A DNA stretch of 64,000 nucleotides from Sabellastarte sp. h YS-2021 (GCA_964017235.1 OZ024928.1:88779566-88843565); one strand, 5' to 3'. Shown: positions 35,038 to 48,519, numbered from the stretch's first letter. Program-made: numbers and translations. The notes: generated by a model not told the origin, from the sequence alone.

Positions 35038-35640
35038 CTGAGATTCAATAATGGACTCATCCTCATACATAGTGGCGTTCATCCATGTCTGATTATGCTG
35101 AGTGGGATAGGTGACAGTGATAAGAAAACAGCTGTACCTATTGTTGCATCCAATGCCACACATGCAGCCCCTCGTACCCTCTTTGGTCAACCCGATTGTG
35201 TAACATTCAGTGGACCTGAAGTCTGACACAGTGATATAAGGTCTGACCACATGGATACAGACAATAACCAATGAAACTCCAGAACCAATCAACAGTATAA
35301 CCAATCCGACATACACACAGATCAGACCGTGTCCTGACACCAGTACAGTACGCAAAGACCACAGCCGGCTTTTGAGGTTGACTACAACCTGGAAACTATC
35401 GCTGTCATCATCTTCTTCATCATCATCATCTTCACCTTCATTATCCAGTTGGTCTTCTTCAGTGAGGTTCTGAACATTTGCAGGCATGTAGGAACATTCA
35501 CCATCTGTCTCATCATGCTGTTCTACTGTGTCCATATCATCATCCTCAATAGTCAGGGACTCTTGGTCACCAGTTTCATCTTTGATTGTACCTTCCTTTT
35601 TGTTAAAAGTAAGCGATGAAAAGCGAGTTGTCTTTCCCAT
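35038..35640 (-). CDS. KCNMB/TipE-like channel auxiliary subunit, first coding exon
   Basis: ATG at 35640 is the first Met after an in-frame TAG. The exon ends with CAG/GTAAAT at 35038/35037, giving 201 codons in phase 0. Order: a Ser/Asp/Glu-rich cytoplasmic N-terminus (acid run at about 68-81), one membrane helix at about 106-132 (LICVYVGLVILLIGSGVSLV), then an extracellular start with Cys at 146, 159, 161, 165 and 171 (CMCGIGCNNRYSC). Next is VTYPTQ, with two N-glycosylation sites (NQT 183, NAT 188). A helix followed by a Cys-rich loop ending YxC..I.V.Y is the layout of BK-channel beta and insect TipE subunits. These have a second helix, which here must lie on a later exon not found in the window. 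The family call rests on topology and Cys spacing and is moderate; exon structure is strong. Confidence 0.6.
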
Positions 35641-38600
35641 GTTTTTACTTATTAGTTCCAACTATATACTGTATCAGAAAGGTAGAAATTCCATTACCAC
35701 TGTTGAAGTCGTGTAGATAATTCTTGACTGTCGCTGATTACAAATATCTGTTTTAGAATAAAATATAGTTATGTTTAGACATTGTATCCAAGGTTATCTC
35801 ATTAGCTGATGAAGCACGCTACATTTTCCGTAACCATGTTCTAAAAGTTTTTCAGAAGCTTTTTAAATACAACACAAAACTGGTAGATTTTATTAAAAGC
35901 CAATTAATACAAATTTAATCCATTTGAAGATACATAAATTTCAATATTCATTGGTAGTTTCTTTTTTGATAATAAATCATACATTTAAACATTCTAAAAA
36001 TATTTTTGTTTAATAATATTCAACTGAAGATACTCTTCATATTCAAACTACAATTTTCAATATTTACTTTGCACGTATCGTACCTCAGCTAGTAAGTACA
36101 GTTACAATATACAAACGTGACACATCTGAAAAGAAGGAAAATCCATTTGTCCAATTTCACACTAAGATACTAACAGTGTTCAAAGTTAATGATTGGCTCA
36201 CTCCAATACAAAATGACAACTCTTTTGACATAATTGTTGCAATCCACAAGGCATCTCTTTTTGCAATAATTATCCACTTCATCAGTATAACTAAATCGAG
36301 AAATAATGACTATAAAAACCCTTGAGGAGCATCTTTCAGTTTATTCTCCAGACATAAACAAAAGTTCATGATCATTGTATTTATCATTGACTGTTAAAAT
36401 AAACAAAATAGTCCAGCAACGTATCGACTAACCTTTACCAAGTAAATAAATCTGGTCAAAAGATTTAATTAGTCATCCAGCCAACCCAATAAGAACCTAA
36501 TAACGAAAAGTCACAGGAGATATTTTCTATCCATCAATAGTTTGCCATCATGCAGGGAAATTTCTTTTTAAAGCCACAATTTATCCTTTGGACTTTTGTG
36601 GTAATTGGACTTTTTTGTAGGAAGTTGGCCAGAAAACTTTCCCAGCACATAATATCAGAAATTCAATGGCAAATATCATGCAAATTTTGTTAAATCAAAT
36701 GCATTACAAAAGATACTATATTCCTTCTGTACATGAATATGTATATCGTAGTTCATTCTAAACCCTTTGGAAGTACAAGTCACAGTTGCCGCCAGTTGTG
36801 GTGACAGTAATGATAAAGATGTTTCTGTGTGGTCTCTCCAAATAATATGAAACCTCTCTCTCTCTCTGCCCCCTCCCCTACATTTGATTTGCAGCAGCAG
36901 ATCAGATGTGATGGATATTCCTGCAAGGAAAACAAGAATTACTCTCTGAAGCTGAAACACGGAATCTACAGTAAAATAAGCTGTAATCCTCAAATATAAG
37001 TATAAATAAAGTCCATTTGTAAAGAACCTTTGGTGACCCAGCATTATCCTTGTGACCAAAAAAGTGTTTATGGCGGATTAGACAGAATTTACTTTTTTAA
37101 GTACAACTGTTGAAATGTCAGTTATTCTATGAAACTGATTCAGTATGGTTATTCTTTTGGGGGTTTTTTTTAAATCACTGAAAGGGAGATACATGTGCAA
37201 TTTTAGGTTTCAACCAAAGTTAACAGACTTTGAAATGACTTTGAATGACACTAAACAGTCAATTTGGAAGATTATTTTACACTTATTCTACCTTTTTATG
37301 GTATTCTGCAATTCATTGTAAATTAGATTCAAAGATTTTGTGCAAAAAGCAATAAAAGTCATTTAGTGTTTGAATATGATTGTTCATTGTTATGCACATT
37401 TATTTTTACTAAAGAATTGAGATATAGATATCATTAGATATACAACCAATGTAAATATCAGACAGATATTTTTACACTGCACCCTGGAACATGTTAGGTC
37501 TATTGTCTGGTCAACTTTATGAAACACATGTGTTTCCTTGAAGGTCTATACTTAAAAAAATAACTATCGCATTTTACATTTTTTTTATTGCATCTTACTC
37601 TTTCAACACAGTCCCATAGTAGAGTTTGCACTCTATTTCTAAAATACTTTGTATTGTCCGTAAAGTGTAACTTATGGTCCATTCACACTACAGGTGGAAC
37701 GTCTCACGGTTAAAAGTTTATCTCGGTGGTGAGACCACCCCCAGGTCGCCCCATTTTGTCTGAGTTATTCACACTACAGGTGGACAGCCACTGATTGGAC
37801 ATGTTTTAACCATCAATAACAGTAGGATGACAGTACTACAAATGTTGGTCACCGCAAAGCAACCTCAATTAACCTTAACTCACCTTCAGTAGGCATCTGA
37901 CGAACATGTGGCGAAACGACCAATACCTTAACTCACCTTATGTCGCCATATTATACCAAAAGACGACGAAATGACAACCTTATGTACACCGTGGACCACA
38001 CTTTCAGTTACCATCGTAAGAAATTCATACACACATCTGCGAAATTATCTGTGCATGCTCACGGTACTGAAATCAGGAGCGGAAATTTAAAACATTTTAA
38101 AACTTCTGTAGGATATGAAATCTGATTTGAAAGGTTGCAAATGGACATCAGACGGTGTTCCAAGGATGGGGGCGTCTCTCCAAATGTGGGTTACCGTGGG
38201 TGACACTGCCTGTAATGTGTATGGGGTATAATAACCTCAAAGCATGTCCAATGTGACTTTCAAACATCTGACAGAGAATGGACCCATTCCTGTAGAAAGA
38301 GGTATGCAAAACTATATTACAAAGCATATTTTTACTATCTTAAGTAGTGATATCATAACTAAGATTTTACTGTGTGAAGCTATGACATCACAGTTCATTT
38401 CAGTGCAGTTCTGTGTAGTTTTAACATGATTAAAAGGGTTACTGTTACAATATTACATCATAACATACACTTACCCTTACAGATACAAAAAAGTGACAAA
38501 ACTTGACAGGAGGTTAAATCACAACATTGGGCAACTACGCCCTGAAGAACCTTCTTGCCAGGTTTGAATCTCTGCGGCCCTACAGTTGTTGTAATACAGC

Positions 38601-40627
38601 TACCCTAGGACAAAAATTTGTCAGACCATCACGTTGCATGAACATTCCTTCAAATTTTTTAAATTATTCCATCTTTTGGTTGCCAAGATCTAGCCTGAGA
38701 CAAGATGTGCAGCTACTAGCCACCCTTGAAGAGGAAAACCCTTTTATCCAAATAGCATCCAGCTACATCCACTTTCGCGTTACCATCCTCCACAAAACTG
38801 ATGACAAAATGTACATATTAATGACAAATAAAACATAATAAAGTATGGTACACATCACTTAAGTAAGATAAAACACAGCTAGACTCAGATCAAACCACGA
38901 TGCTGCAGAACTACTCTCATTGAGGAACATCCCCACACAATTTTAGAAACATTCCTGCAATATTGATCTTCCACCTAATGTTTGCCCAGATATGGAAAAG
39001 ATTTTTAAGTTCAAGGTCAGGGTCAAACTATACTCCTTAAGGGATCCTTGAACGTTCATGCAAAAACACATAATTTTCAAGGGCAGTTACAGATTTTGGA
39101 AATTGTTACATTTTCCAATTTTTCTTACTTGGGGAGTCATTCGAATCTCAATCTTAATCTTCCTTTGATGTTTCTGGTGATCAGGTGTTCCTCATTAAAT
39201 TTATTCCACAGTTACTCCCAAATATCACAAGGAAGTCACACAATTTTTCCCTAACATAAGGAAATGCTCACAAATCTGGGCAACTCCTCCTAATTGTTGA
39301 CAAATGACTTCCAAATGATGGCTGGATATAAAGAACTAAAATATAAAGAATGTTTTCTCAAATTGGGGCAATTAATTACTTGTTTCCCAAATCTCAACGA
39401 ATCACTCGAGAACACCATCCAAACATAACAAAGTACTCTGAAATGTCAGCAGAACTACCCCTGAACAGCCCAAACCTGCTCAGAACTACTTTCAAATGGC
39501 GATGGTTTGGATAATGAGGCAGAGGGCAAGGGGAGGAAGAAGACGAAACCAACACTAGATCCAGCATAGGGGCAATGGTGGTGGACTGGCTAAAGCATGT
39601 GAACTACAAGGACCCTTGCAAGAGGAAATGGCCTGGATGATGTAGGAAATACACGTGGAGGTACAATGGAGCTTGTGAAAAAATGGGTTCAGTCACAAAG
39701 GACCGACTATATCAAATTGAGATATTCAAGCTCTGACCAGGCCCCAATGAAGATCATTGAGAGACCGTTTAGTGTGCTGGATAATTTTGACTTTCTGAGG
39801 AATGACATTAAGAGGCAGAATTTACTAAGGAGACAACACCACCCACAGCAAACACAGTTCGAGCCAAAATGGAAAGTCAGAGGCATACGGAGGCACTTTG
39901 GCGTCCATTCCATCAGTTATCTCTAAATCTGTGGAGAGAACTCCTGTCCTCACTGAAGAACCCATTATACTACAATGACCGACAGTGGGACAAGCTAACC
40001 CTATGTGCAATGAAGTTTCCAGGTATGCAAAAGTATCCATAAGCTTTTCCTGGTGATGGAAGTACCCATTATTTGTCCTCACTATCAATATTCTTTTTTC
40101 ACAGTTTCTTGGTTCCAACCCAATATAGTCCTGCTTAAGATAAAGACACACACCAGTCTGTCCCTTTCTTGGTTAGAACCCCATGTCCATGCCAGAGTAA
40201 TTCAAGCCAAGAAACTGTAGCATCCGAAAATGAGATTATATAGGGAATTGGACTCCATGGGGATGTCTAGCTGCAGGAATGACCTTAAACCAGCCTTTTT
40301 CAGGAGCAAAAAAAAAAGTTTTTTTTAAGGAGTTGTACGGATTCCTTATCATCATAGGTCATCTGCAAGTTATTTGGGAAGATAAACCTATTTGTTTAGG
40401 AATATTTGGAACATGCTTGGGAGCATTTGCATGATCTGCTTCCCAATACCCTGAATCTCCTTTAGGGATTGTGTATGGTTTGTGGCTTGGTGGTGTTTGA
40501 GTTATTCTGGTCCATTTTAAGCATTGGTCAGGAATTCATTCAACGTCAGTCAGTCGGGTCAAAAAACCATATTCAGAACTTCTCCCTAATTAGCCACAAT
40601 GGTGGAACAGCCCCATTAAGAAACAAG
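35641..40627. other. No gene recognised; 5' flank of the channel-subunit gene and intergenic DNA
   Basis: Items noticed: a (CT)n run at 36854-36868; a weak minus-strand exon-like frame at about 36676-36921 after a TTCTTGTTTTCCTTGCAG acceptor, with no family match; a 17-bp direct repeat TTCACACTACAGGTGGA at 37682-37698 and 37768-37784 flanking a short inverted GGTGGT/ACCACC; and a region near 39480-39960 with loose coding-like texture but many stops. None is strong enough to call. Confidence 0.4.
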
Positions 40628-40984
40628 CACTCAGTGCCCGTAAACGGGCTCTGGGATAACTGACCATGTGTATTGAGTTTCAGAGTAGAAGTAAAAGAAA
40701 ACAAGAGGAGAGTGCCCGTGAACGGGCACTGTGTCAGCTGACTGAGTGTTTTTGATTTGTGAAGGTGATTAGAGGACAGAATAATTATCAGGAAAAGGGC
40801 TGTACAGAAATACAGTAAATGGTAACTGAACAGCAAGTTCGAAAGAAATTCCGAAGCTGACAGAAGAAAAGGATAAAAAAGTTGTGCCCTGTAAATGGTA
40901 TTATGAAGGAAAATAACAAGATAATTGTTTAAGTGTAAAAAATAGGTTAAAACATATTTAAAGAAATACTACTAATGCAATATC

Positions 40985-41565
40985 CTTGTTCGACCTTGAA
41001 GAAGGGGTCCAAGGTCAAATCTAACCACACAAATACATTCCCAGCCCATGATTTCCTATGGTTTACCATTCCAAACCTCTAGGACCAATTATAAATGAGT
41101 TATAAGCACTTTTAAGCTTGGCTGTCCTCATTTGACCTTGAAGGAGGGGTCCAAAGGTCAAATCTGACCATACCAAAAGATTCCGAGCCAATGATTTCCT
41201 ATGGGATGGTCTACCATCCCAAATCTCTGTCACCAATAATAAGCGAGTTGTAGGCACTTTCAATTTTTGCTATCCGCATTTGACCTTGAAGGAGGGTTCC
41301 AAGGTCAAATCGGACCATATCAACAGATTCACAGCCCATGATTTCCTGTCTGTTTACCATCCCAAACCTCTGGGACCAATAATAAGCGAGTTATAAGCAC
41401 TTTTAAGTTTGGCTATCCTTGTTTGACCTTGAAGGAGGGGTCATTGAAGGTCAAGATCTGACCATACCAAAAGATTCCCACCCCATGATTTCCTACAGGT
41501 TGGTTTATCATCCCAAACCTCTAGGATCAATAATAAGGGAGATATAAGCACTTTTCATGACTGAC
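40985..41565 (+). repeat. 147-bp tandem repeat (family T1), about 4 copies
   Basis: Units contain TTTGACCTTGAAGGAGGGGT, CCAAGGTCAAAT, TGATTTCCTAT and CCAATAATAAGCGAGTTATA. The same family forms about 10 copies at 59440-60955, 18 kb away. Confidence 0.9.
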
Positions 41566-41689
41566 AAAAAACACCTGTGGCAGCCATCTTGTTTTTCAAA
41601 ATGAGGCCAAAAATATTCCCAGACAACATTTTATGGTTATTAATATATACTGCAAACTTAAGAAAGCTAGCTATAATATTTTTTTTCAT

Positions 41690-43345
41690 CAGAGCAGTAA
41701 TGGTGAAATCTCTCTCTACACACTGCGGCTATCCAGTGGATACAATGATTTACTCAACAGTGAGAACCTGAAAGTAGCTATTGCTCAGCTATGCCATGAC
41801 ATAGAGGTCTGCAATTTCACTATGTTATAGCTGACCAAAAATTCTGTGAATAACATATTTAACAAATTACTCTAAATGTAATAGTTTTCAAGTTACAACT
41901 GATTTACTCAACAGTGAGAACCTCAAAGGAACTATTACTCAGCTATGCAATGAGCTACATGTCTGAAATTTTACTATGTTATAGCTAACCCAAAAGTAGG
42001 TGAACAACATATTTAAGCAAACTACTGTAAATGCAATAGTTTTCAAGCTACAACTGATTTACTCAATAGTGAGAACCTGAAAATAGCTATTGCTCCGCTA
42101 TGCCATGACCTATAGGTCTGTAATTTCACTATGTTATAGCTGACCCAAAAGTAGGTGAACAATATATTTTAACAAAATACTCCAAATGCAATATTTTTCA
42201 AGTTATAGCTGATTTACTCAACAGTCAGTACCTGAGAATAGCTATTGCTCAGTTGTGCCATGAGCTATAGGTCTATAATTTCACTATGTTATAGCTGACC
42301 CAAAAGTAGCTGAATAACATATTTGCACAAATTTCTGTAAATGCAATAGTTTTCCAATTATAACTGATTTACTCAACAGTGAGAACTTCAAAGTAGCTAT
42401 TACTCAGCTATGAAATGAGCCACAGGTCTGAAACTTCACTATGTTATAGCTGACCCCAAAATAGGTGAATAACATATTGAAACAAAATACTCTAAATGCA
42501 ATAGTTTTCAAGGTATAAGTGATTTACTCAACAGTGATAACCTAAAAGTAGCTATTACTCAGCTATGCCATGAGCTACAGGTCTGAAATTTTACTATGTT
42601 ATAGCTGGCCCAAAAGTAGCTGAATAACATATTTATACGAAATTCTCTAAATGCAATAGTTTTTAAGTTACAAGTGATTTTACTCATGATGGAAGTTACT
42701 GAAAAGCCCAAAAGTAGCTATTACTCACTTAGCTATTGAGACAGACACCCAACTTACCATATTGTAGCTATGAAAAAAGTAGCTGAATAACATATTTTAA
42801 CAAAATGCTCTAAATGCAACACTTTTCAAGTTATAAGTGATTTACTCAACAGTGATAACCTAAAAGTAGCTATTACTCAGCTATGTCATGAGCTACAGGT
42901 CTGAAATTTTACTATGTTATAGCTGACCCAAAAGTAGCTGAATAACATATTTATACGAAATTCTCTAAATGCAATAGTTTTCAAGTTATAAGCGATTTAC
43001 TCAACAGTGATAACCTAAAAGTAGCTATTACTCAGCTATGCCATGAGCTACAGGTCTGAAATTTCACTATGTTATAGCTGGCCCAAAAGTAGCTGAATAA
43101 CATATTTATACGAAATTCTCTAAATGCAATAGTTTTTAAGTTACAAGTGATTTTACTCATAATGGAAGTTACTGAAAAGCCCAAAAGTAGCTATTACTCA
43201 CTTAGCTATTGAGACAGACACCCAACTTACTCACCATATTGTAGCTATGAAAAAAGTAGCTGAACAACATATTTTCACAAAATGCTGTAAATGCAACACT
43301 TTTGAAATTATAAGTGATTTAGTGCATGATTTCATGAATTTTAAT
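41690..43345 (+). repeat. 155-bp tandem repeat (family T2), about 10 copies
   Basis: Starts of ATAGTTTTCAAG words at 41881, 42035, 42191, 42346, 42501 and 42656 give a 154-156 bp period. Units contain AGCTATTACTCAGCTATG, ACTATGTTATAGCTGACC and TGCAATAGTTTTCAAGTTA. The block ends with GATTTAGTGCATGATTTC and an AATGCATTAAAAATT tail that recurs near 48830 and, diverged, near 59270. Confidence 0.92.
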
Positions 43346-43799
43346 GCATTAAAAATTATTAAAAAAATTGATTAAAAAAAAAGTAAGACAGATCCAGGTC
43401 TCATACTCACACAAGAGAATCTACCTCTGGCCTAGTACATATATGCAAGATATGAGAGAAATCCCTGCAATAGTCACTGAGAAAATTGTGATAAAAAGTT
43501 GAAATTTTCACACTTTTGGTGGGGGTACCCCCCTTGTAATGTCTCTAGCAAACAGACGAACATACAGATTTGCATGCCTTGAACAATTTTTCATCCTCGA
43601 TAGATAAGGTATCTTTTAAAAAAAACAGCATGTCTCTAGGCCTTGTAGTTTTGGAGAAGAAGTTGTTCACGCGGACGCGGACGCCCACGCCGCAGAGTGA
43701 TGACATAATGTCAGCTGACTGACAAGTCAGCTGACATAAAAAGGACACAAAAGTTGTGCCCTACAAATGGTATTCAGAAGTAAAGTACAGAGTTAGCTG

Positions 43800-44060
43800 T
43801 TAAGGTGTTAAAAGTAGGTGGAAAGCATATTAAAAGAAAATACTGTAAATGCAAAAGTTTTTAAGTTACAACTGATTTACTCAACATTGAGAATCTCAAA
43901 TTAGTTTTTCTCAGCTTTGCACTGAGCTACATGTCTGCAATTGTACTATGTTATAGCTGAACAAAAAGCAGGTGAATCACATGTTTAAACAAAATACTGT
44001 AAATGTAATAGGTTTCAAGTTACAACTGATCTACTCAACAGTGAGAACCTCAACCTTTAA
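43800..44060 (+). repeat. 155-bp repeat T2, about 2 copies (element A1)
   Basis: TTACAACTGATTTACTCAAC and TGTTATAGCTGAACAAAAAG place these in the T2 family. They are cut short by unrelated sequence at about 44060. Confidence 0.8.
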
Positions 44061-44143
44061 TTTCAATGACCTTTTATGAATTTTCCAAAACCTGGAGCCA
44101 ATTTCCATGATTTTTCCAGGCCTGGAAATAACAAGTAATCACT

Positions 44144-45975
44144 GCCTGTAAACCGGCTGTGTGTCAGCTGTGTGTTTTGAGTTTTCAGAGTAGAAGTGAA
44201 AGAAGAAAAGGACACAAAAGTTATGCCCTGCAAATGGTACTCAGAAGTATAGTACAAAGTTAACTGTTAACATGTAAAAAGTAGGTGAAAAACATATAGA
44301 AAATACTGTAAATGCAATGTTTTCATTACAATGAATAATATTTAAACAAAACACTCTAAATGTAATAGTTTTCAAGTTACAACTGATTTACTCAACAGTG
44401 AGAATTTCAAAATAGCTATTGCTCAGCTATGTAATAAGCTACAGGTCTGCAATTTTACTATGCAATAGCAGATCCAAAAGTAGGTAAATAAAGCATTATA
44501 CAAATTTCTGTAAATGCAATAGTTTTCAAGTTATTACTAATTTACTCAGCAGTGAGAGCCTCATAATAGCTATTGCTCAGCTATTCAATGAGCTACAGGT
44601 TTTCACTGTTGAGTAGATTAGTTGTAACTTGAAAACATGTCTGCAATTTTACTATGTTTCAGCTGACCAAAAAGTAGGTGAATAACATATTTCAACAAAA
44701 TTTTCTAAATGCAATAGTTTTCAAGTTATAATTGATTTACTCAACAGTGAAAACTTGAAAGTAGCTATTGCTCATCTATGCAATGAGCTGCAGGTCTGCA
44801 ATTTTACTTTGTTATAGCTACCCCAAAATAAGTGAATAACACATTTAAAAAGTTGCAATAGTTTCACGTTACAACTCATTTACTCAACTGTGACAACCTG
44901 AAAACAGTTATTGCTCAGCTATGCTATGAGCTACAGGTATACAATTTCATTATGTTATAACTGACTGAAAAGTATGTGAATAACATATTTAAACAAAATA
45001 CTGTATATGCAATAGTTTTCAAGTTACAACTGATTTACTCAACAGTGAGAACCTGGAAGTAGCTATTGTTCAGCTATGCAATGAGTTACAGGTCAACAAT
45101 TTCACTATATTATAGCTGACCCATAAGTTGGTGATTAACATATTTAAACAAAATACTATAAATGCAATAGCTTTCAAGTTACAACTGACTTACACAACAG
45201 TGATAATCTGAAAGTAGCTATTGCTCAGCTATGCAATTAGCTACAGGTCTGCAATTCCACTATGTATAGCTGACTGAAAAGTAGGTGAATAACATATTAA
45301 AACAAAATACTGTAATTGCAATAGTTTTCAAGTTACAACTGATTTACTCAACAGTGATAACCTGAATATAGCTATTGCTCAGTTATCCTACTAGCCACAG
45401 GTCTGCAATTTAACTATGTTATAGCTGATCCTATACTAGATGAATAAAATATTTCAAGAAAATTCTCTAAATGAAATACTTTTGAAGTTATAAGTGATTT
45501 AGTCAAAAGTGGAAACCTGAAAGTAGCTATTGCTCAGCTATGCAATGAACTACAGGTCTACAATTTTACTATGATATAGCTGACCAAAACGTAGCTGAAC
45601 AACATATTTAAATAAAATACTCTTTATGCAATAGTTTTCAAGTTACAACTGATATACTCAACAGTGATAACCTCAAAGTAGCTATTGCTAAGCTATGCAA
45701 TGAGCTACAGATCTGAAATTTTACTATGTTATAGCTGACCCAAAAGTAGCTGAAAAACATATTTATACAAAATTCTCTGTTTTAATTTTACTCATTACGG
45801 AAGGTACTGAAAAGTCAGAAACTAGCTATTAGTCACTTAGCTATGGAGATAGACACCCAAGTTACTCACAATGTTGTAGCTACAGAAAAAGTAGCTGAAT
45901 AACATATTTTGTCAAAATGCTCTAAATGCAATACTTTTCAAGTTATGCTGATTAATTTAAGGCACCCTGAAGAGA
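44144..45975 (+). mobile_element. Helentron-like element A3, 3' end not found
   Basis: A degenerate 5' hairpin GCCTG-TAAA-CCGGC (44144-44157), word TGTCAGCTG (44162-44170), shared leader CAGAGTAGAAGTGAAAGAAG, then about eleven T2 monomers to about 45965. No matching 3' hairpin follows, so it is probably 3'-truncated or decayed. Confidence 0.6.
44270..45965 (+). repeat. 155-bp repeat T2, about 11 more diverged copies
   Basis: The period stays near 155 bp and units are more diverged than in 41690-43345. One unit (near 44600-44640) contains a short inverted piece of the consensus (TTTTCACTGTTGAGTAGATT). Confidence 0.9.
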
Positions 45976-47665
45976 AAAGATAAGAGAAATACTGAATGAA
46001 AACAAAAAGATGGTTTGGTTGACACTATAATTTAGTCATTTCCTTGAAAGTCAAAAAAAAAATCAAAAAATCAAAAAAATCCAGGGTTGAGTTTAACAAG
46101 CCCAGAGCATGCTGTGAAGAATATCATTAAATCTTCTGGTAAAAAAATCAGTGAAGATGACTGGTTGTGGCAATTTACTTTACACTTATGAAAAAAAATT
46201 TGTCAATTACACACAGAATCTCTATAAGCTAAACACACTGGGAGGGGAATATTTTGTTTGGACAAAAGCTTTGTATTTGAGGCAACAGTAGGATGGTGCA
46301 GTTATGTTGAGAGTGAAAATGATTTCACCAAATTGAATGTATGAACTGCATAACTTTGTCAAACAGAGGATATAAAACAATGGCAATTAATCAGTCACAT
46401 ATCTGAAAAGGAAAGTCAGGGCAAATTAACACAGGTTAGTTGGATTTGCAGCTGCAGAAAAACACAACAGTACACATTGAATCACAATGGTTTATAACAA
46501 TTTAAGCTACTAGTGTCAACAGTGTTTCTGGAGTCAAAGAATTTTATTGTGTGAAATTAATATGATAATTACCCCTCTCCTTTTCTCTTTCCATATATGT
46601 CTCATTATTATCAATTTTTACAATCCTATTGGGAATTAAAATAAAATGCACATGTAAACATACAAATAGAAAAAAGACCATATTAATATTAGAGACAATT
46701 ATCATAATTGGATGATAGTTGGTCAAATGATTACACATTCTGTTCAGGAAAGCTTAACAACCCCTTGATGATAAATCCAATATGAAATTTAGACAAGATA
46801 CTTTTAAGATCGCAGCAACTAAATGCCATCTCAATCTGGTCACTTACCTTGATTCATTCATTATACACATTTCTTGAACTTTCCACACTCATGATAACCA
46901 TATCACGAATTTGCAGAGAATCCATAGGTTTCTCAATCTAGATACTGCTATCTAGATAACAATGCCATGGTTAGTGGTCTTCGGAATTACCACAATATAT
47001 TGCTTCATGGCATTGTAGCAGAGCCAAACTTAATAAGTTGTAACAGGTTTGAAATGCACTTTGAAGAGAGGTTCCATGCTTAGTTTTATTGGACTCTCGT
47101 TACCCTTTAGCACTCCTCCCTGTGAATGTCCTGATTACACTGCATTTCTGTCATTATATTTGTTTTTGGTGTTTTCTTCTTTTTATAATTTGCCTCATTT
47201 GCCACCAAAGCTAGAGGCTACAAGTGCCAAAGGCATTTCTAGGAAATTGGATTAAGAAAGTTCAAGTTGGCAAAAACTTGTACCACAAAAGAGTCTAGCA
47301 GTTCATAAAGTCCCCATACATAATACGATGAAAGATAAATTCTTTAACACCAAGAGTTTAAACTCATAAAGTGCCAAACGACAGAACAAACATACAGCAG
47401 CAGAAATTGTTACATTACAGATTTGTCATGGATAAATCAACTTTGCTTTTGACTGCTATTTGATAAATAAGCTCTCTTACCAATAGGGACATAACTTGAT
47501 AGAACCCATTTTCATTCTTCCTAATTGCAAATGCATGTTCATTTACAGCACCTACCACACTGTCTTATTTTAAGGAGAGTTCTGGTGATATTTTGTCCCT
47601 TACTGTTATTCAGACAGTTAAAAATTGTGGCTCATCTGTGTAGTTTTTTTTTTTTGTTTTTTTTT

Positions 47666-47718
<53 letters not shown>

Positions 47719-48468
47719 TCTAAAAAGAGCTAAGAATCTTATTATGAAGGTAACCCCCTCATTTAACTTCAAATTATGGGACATACTTATCAAATTGGAA
47801 TGTGATAGATTTGACAATTATCTAAGTAATCAACTATATCATTGGGAAGGCTTTTACCTGTAACACATTGCTTGTAAGGGATGGCCCCTGTAGTAAACTA
47901 CTGTGGGTACTTCATATTCCTCACTCTTAATGATCACCATGATTACAACTATTTTCAGGAAACTCTTGTCTAGCTGTCATGTAAACATTGTGTCTGTAAT
48001 TGTCAGGTTTCTAACTTTAACAAGTTTTCACTGTGTCTAATTAACTGTTCACTATAAAAACGGTTTTTAAACTAACTTTGTGATGTTTATATTGTATCTA
48101 TGAATATTTCTTATTACCTACTACCACACAGCGTTTAATCTGTCTATGAAAATACTTCAGTGGTAAAACTACTTATGGATAACTCTTTTCTTGCTGCCTT
48201 GTAAGCATTGTATTTGTGTAAATAGTCACATGATTCATTGCATCTTTGTAATTTTTTTACTGCTAAGGCTTAAATTTGTTCTTCTCAAGAGCTCCCATTA
48301 ATGCACATACAGTGCCAATTTATTTACAAAAGATAGGAAAGACTCCTATTGAAACAGGGTACACGGTCACGTTCATGCACAAATTTCCATACATTTCAGC
48401 CAGACTTTAACGCTGGTACATGTGTCACAAAATTTGGCAAAAAATATACTGATGTAAGAATGTACAAG
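45976..48468. other. No gene recognised; includes 29-nt poly(G)
   Basis: T-rich tracts at 47644-47688 run into poly(G) at 47689-47717. The rest is AT-rich with short frames. Confidence 0.5.
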
Positions 48469-48519
48469 AAACTAGACCAAGGACGCATCTGTGGCCAGAT
48501 GCAAGATGTATCCACCGGT

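Larger units (their letters stand above)
40711..43739 (+). mobile_element. Helentron-like non-autonomous element A2
   Basis: 5' hairpin AGTGCCCG-TGAA-CGGGCACT (40711-40730) and word TGTCAGCTGAC (40732-40742). Interior: about four 147-bp and about ten 155-bp monomers. A GC-rich run CGCGGACGCGGACGCCCACG is at 43674-43690. The 3' hairpin has arms ATGTCAGCTGAC and GTCAGCTGACAT (43708-43719, 43726-43737) with a 6-nt loop, followed by AA. No protein is encoded. Architecture agrees with Helitron2/Helentron ends. Confidence 0.75.
40633..44140 (+). mobile_element. Helentron-like element A1, outer copy, interrupted by A2
   Basis: An imperfect 5' hairpin AGTGCCCG-TAAA-CGGGCTCT (40633-40652) is followed by CAGAGTAGAAGTAAAAGAAA. 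The sequence is cut at about 40710 by A2 and resumes at 43740 with AAAGGACACAAAAGTTGTGC. In element A3 (44144 on) the same two blocks are adjacent. About two 155-bp monomers follow (43800-44060). No 3' hairpin belonging to A1 was found. Confidence 0.6.

Noticed and set aside
36300..36345. Plus-strand TATAAAAA at 36311 with TCAGTT 27 nt later, resembling a core promoter
   Set aside because: No transcript, exon or open frame follows; such a match is expected by chance in AT-rich DNA.
36676..36921. Minus-strand frame after a good acceptor (TTCTTGTTTTCCTTGCAG)
   Set aside because: The frame includes a (GA)n microsatellite translated as RERER, has no family match and no donor.
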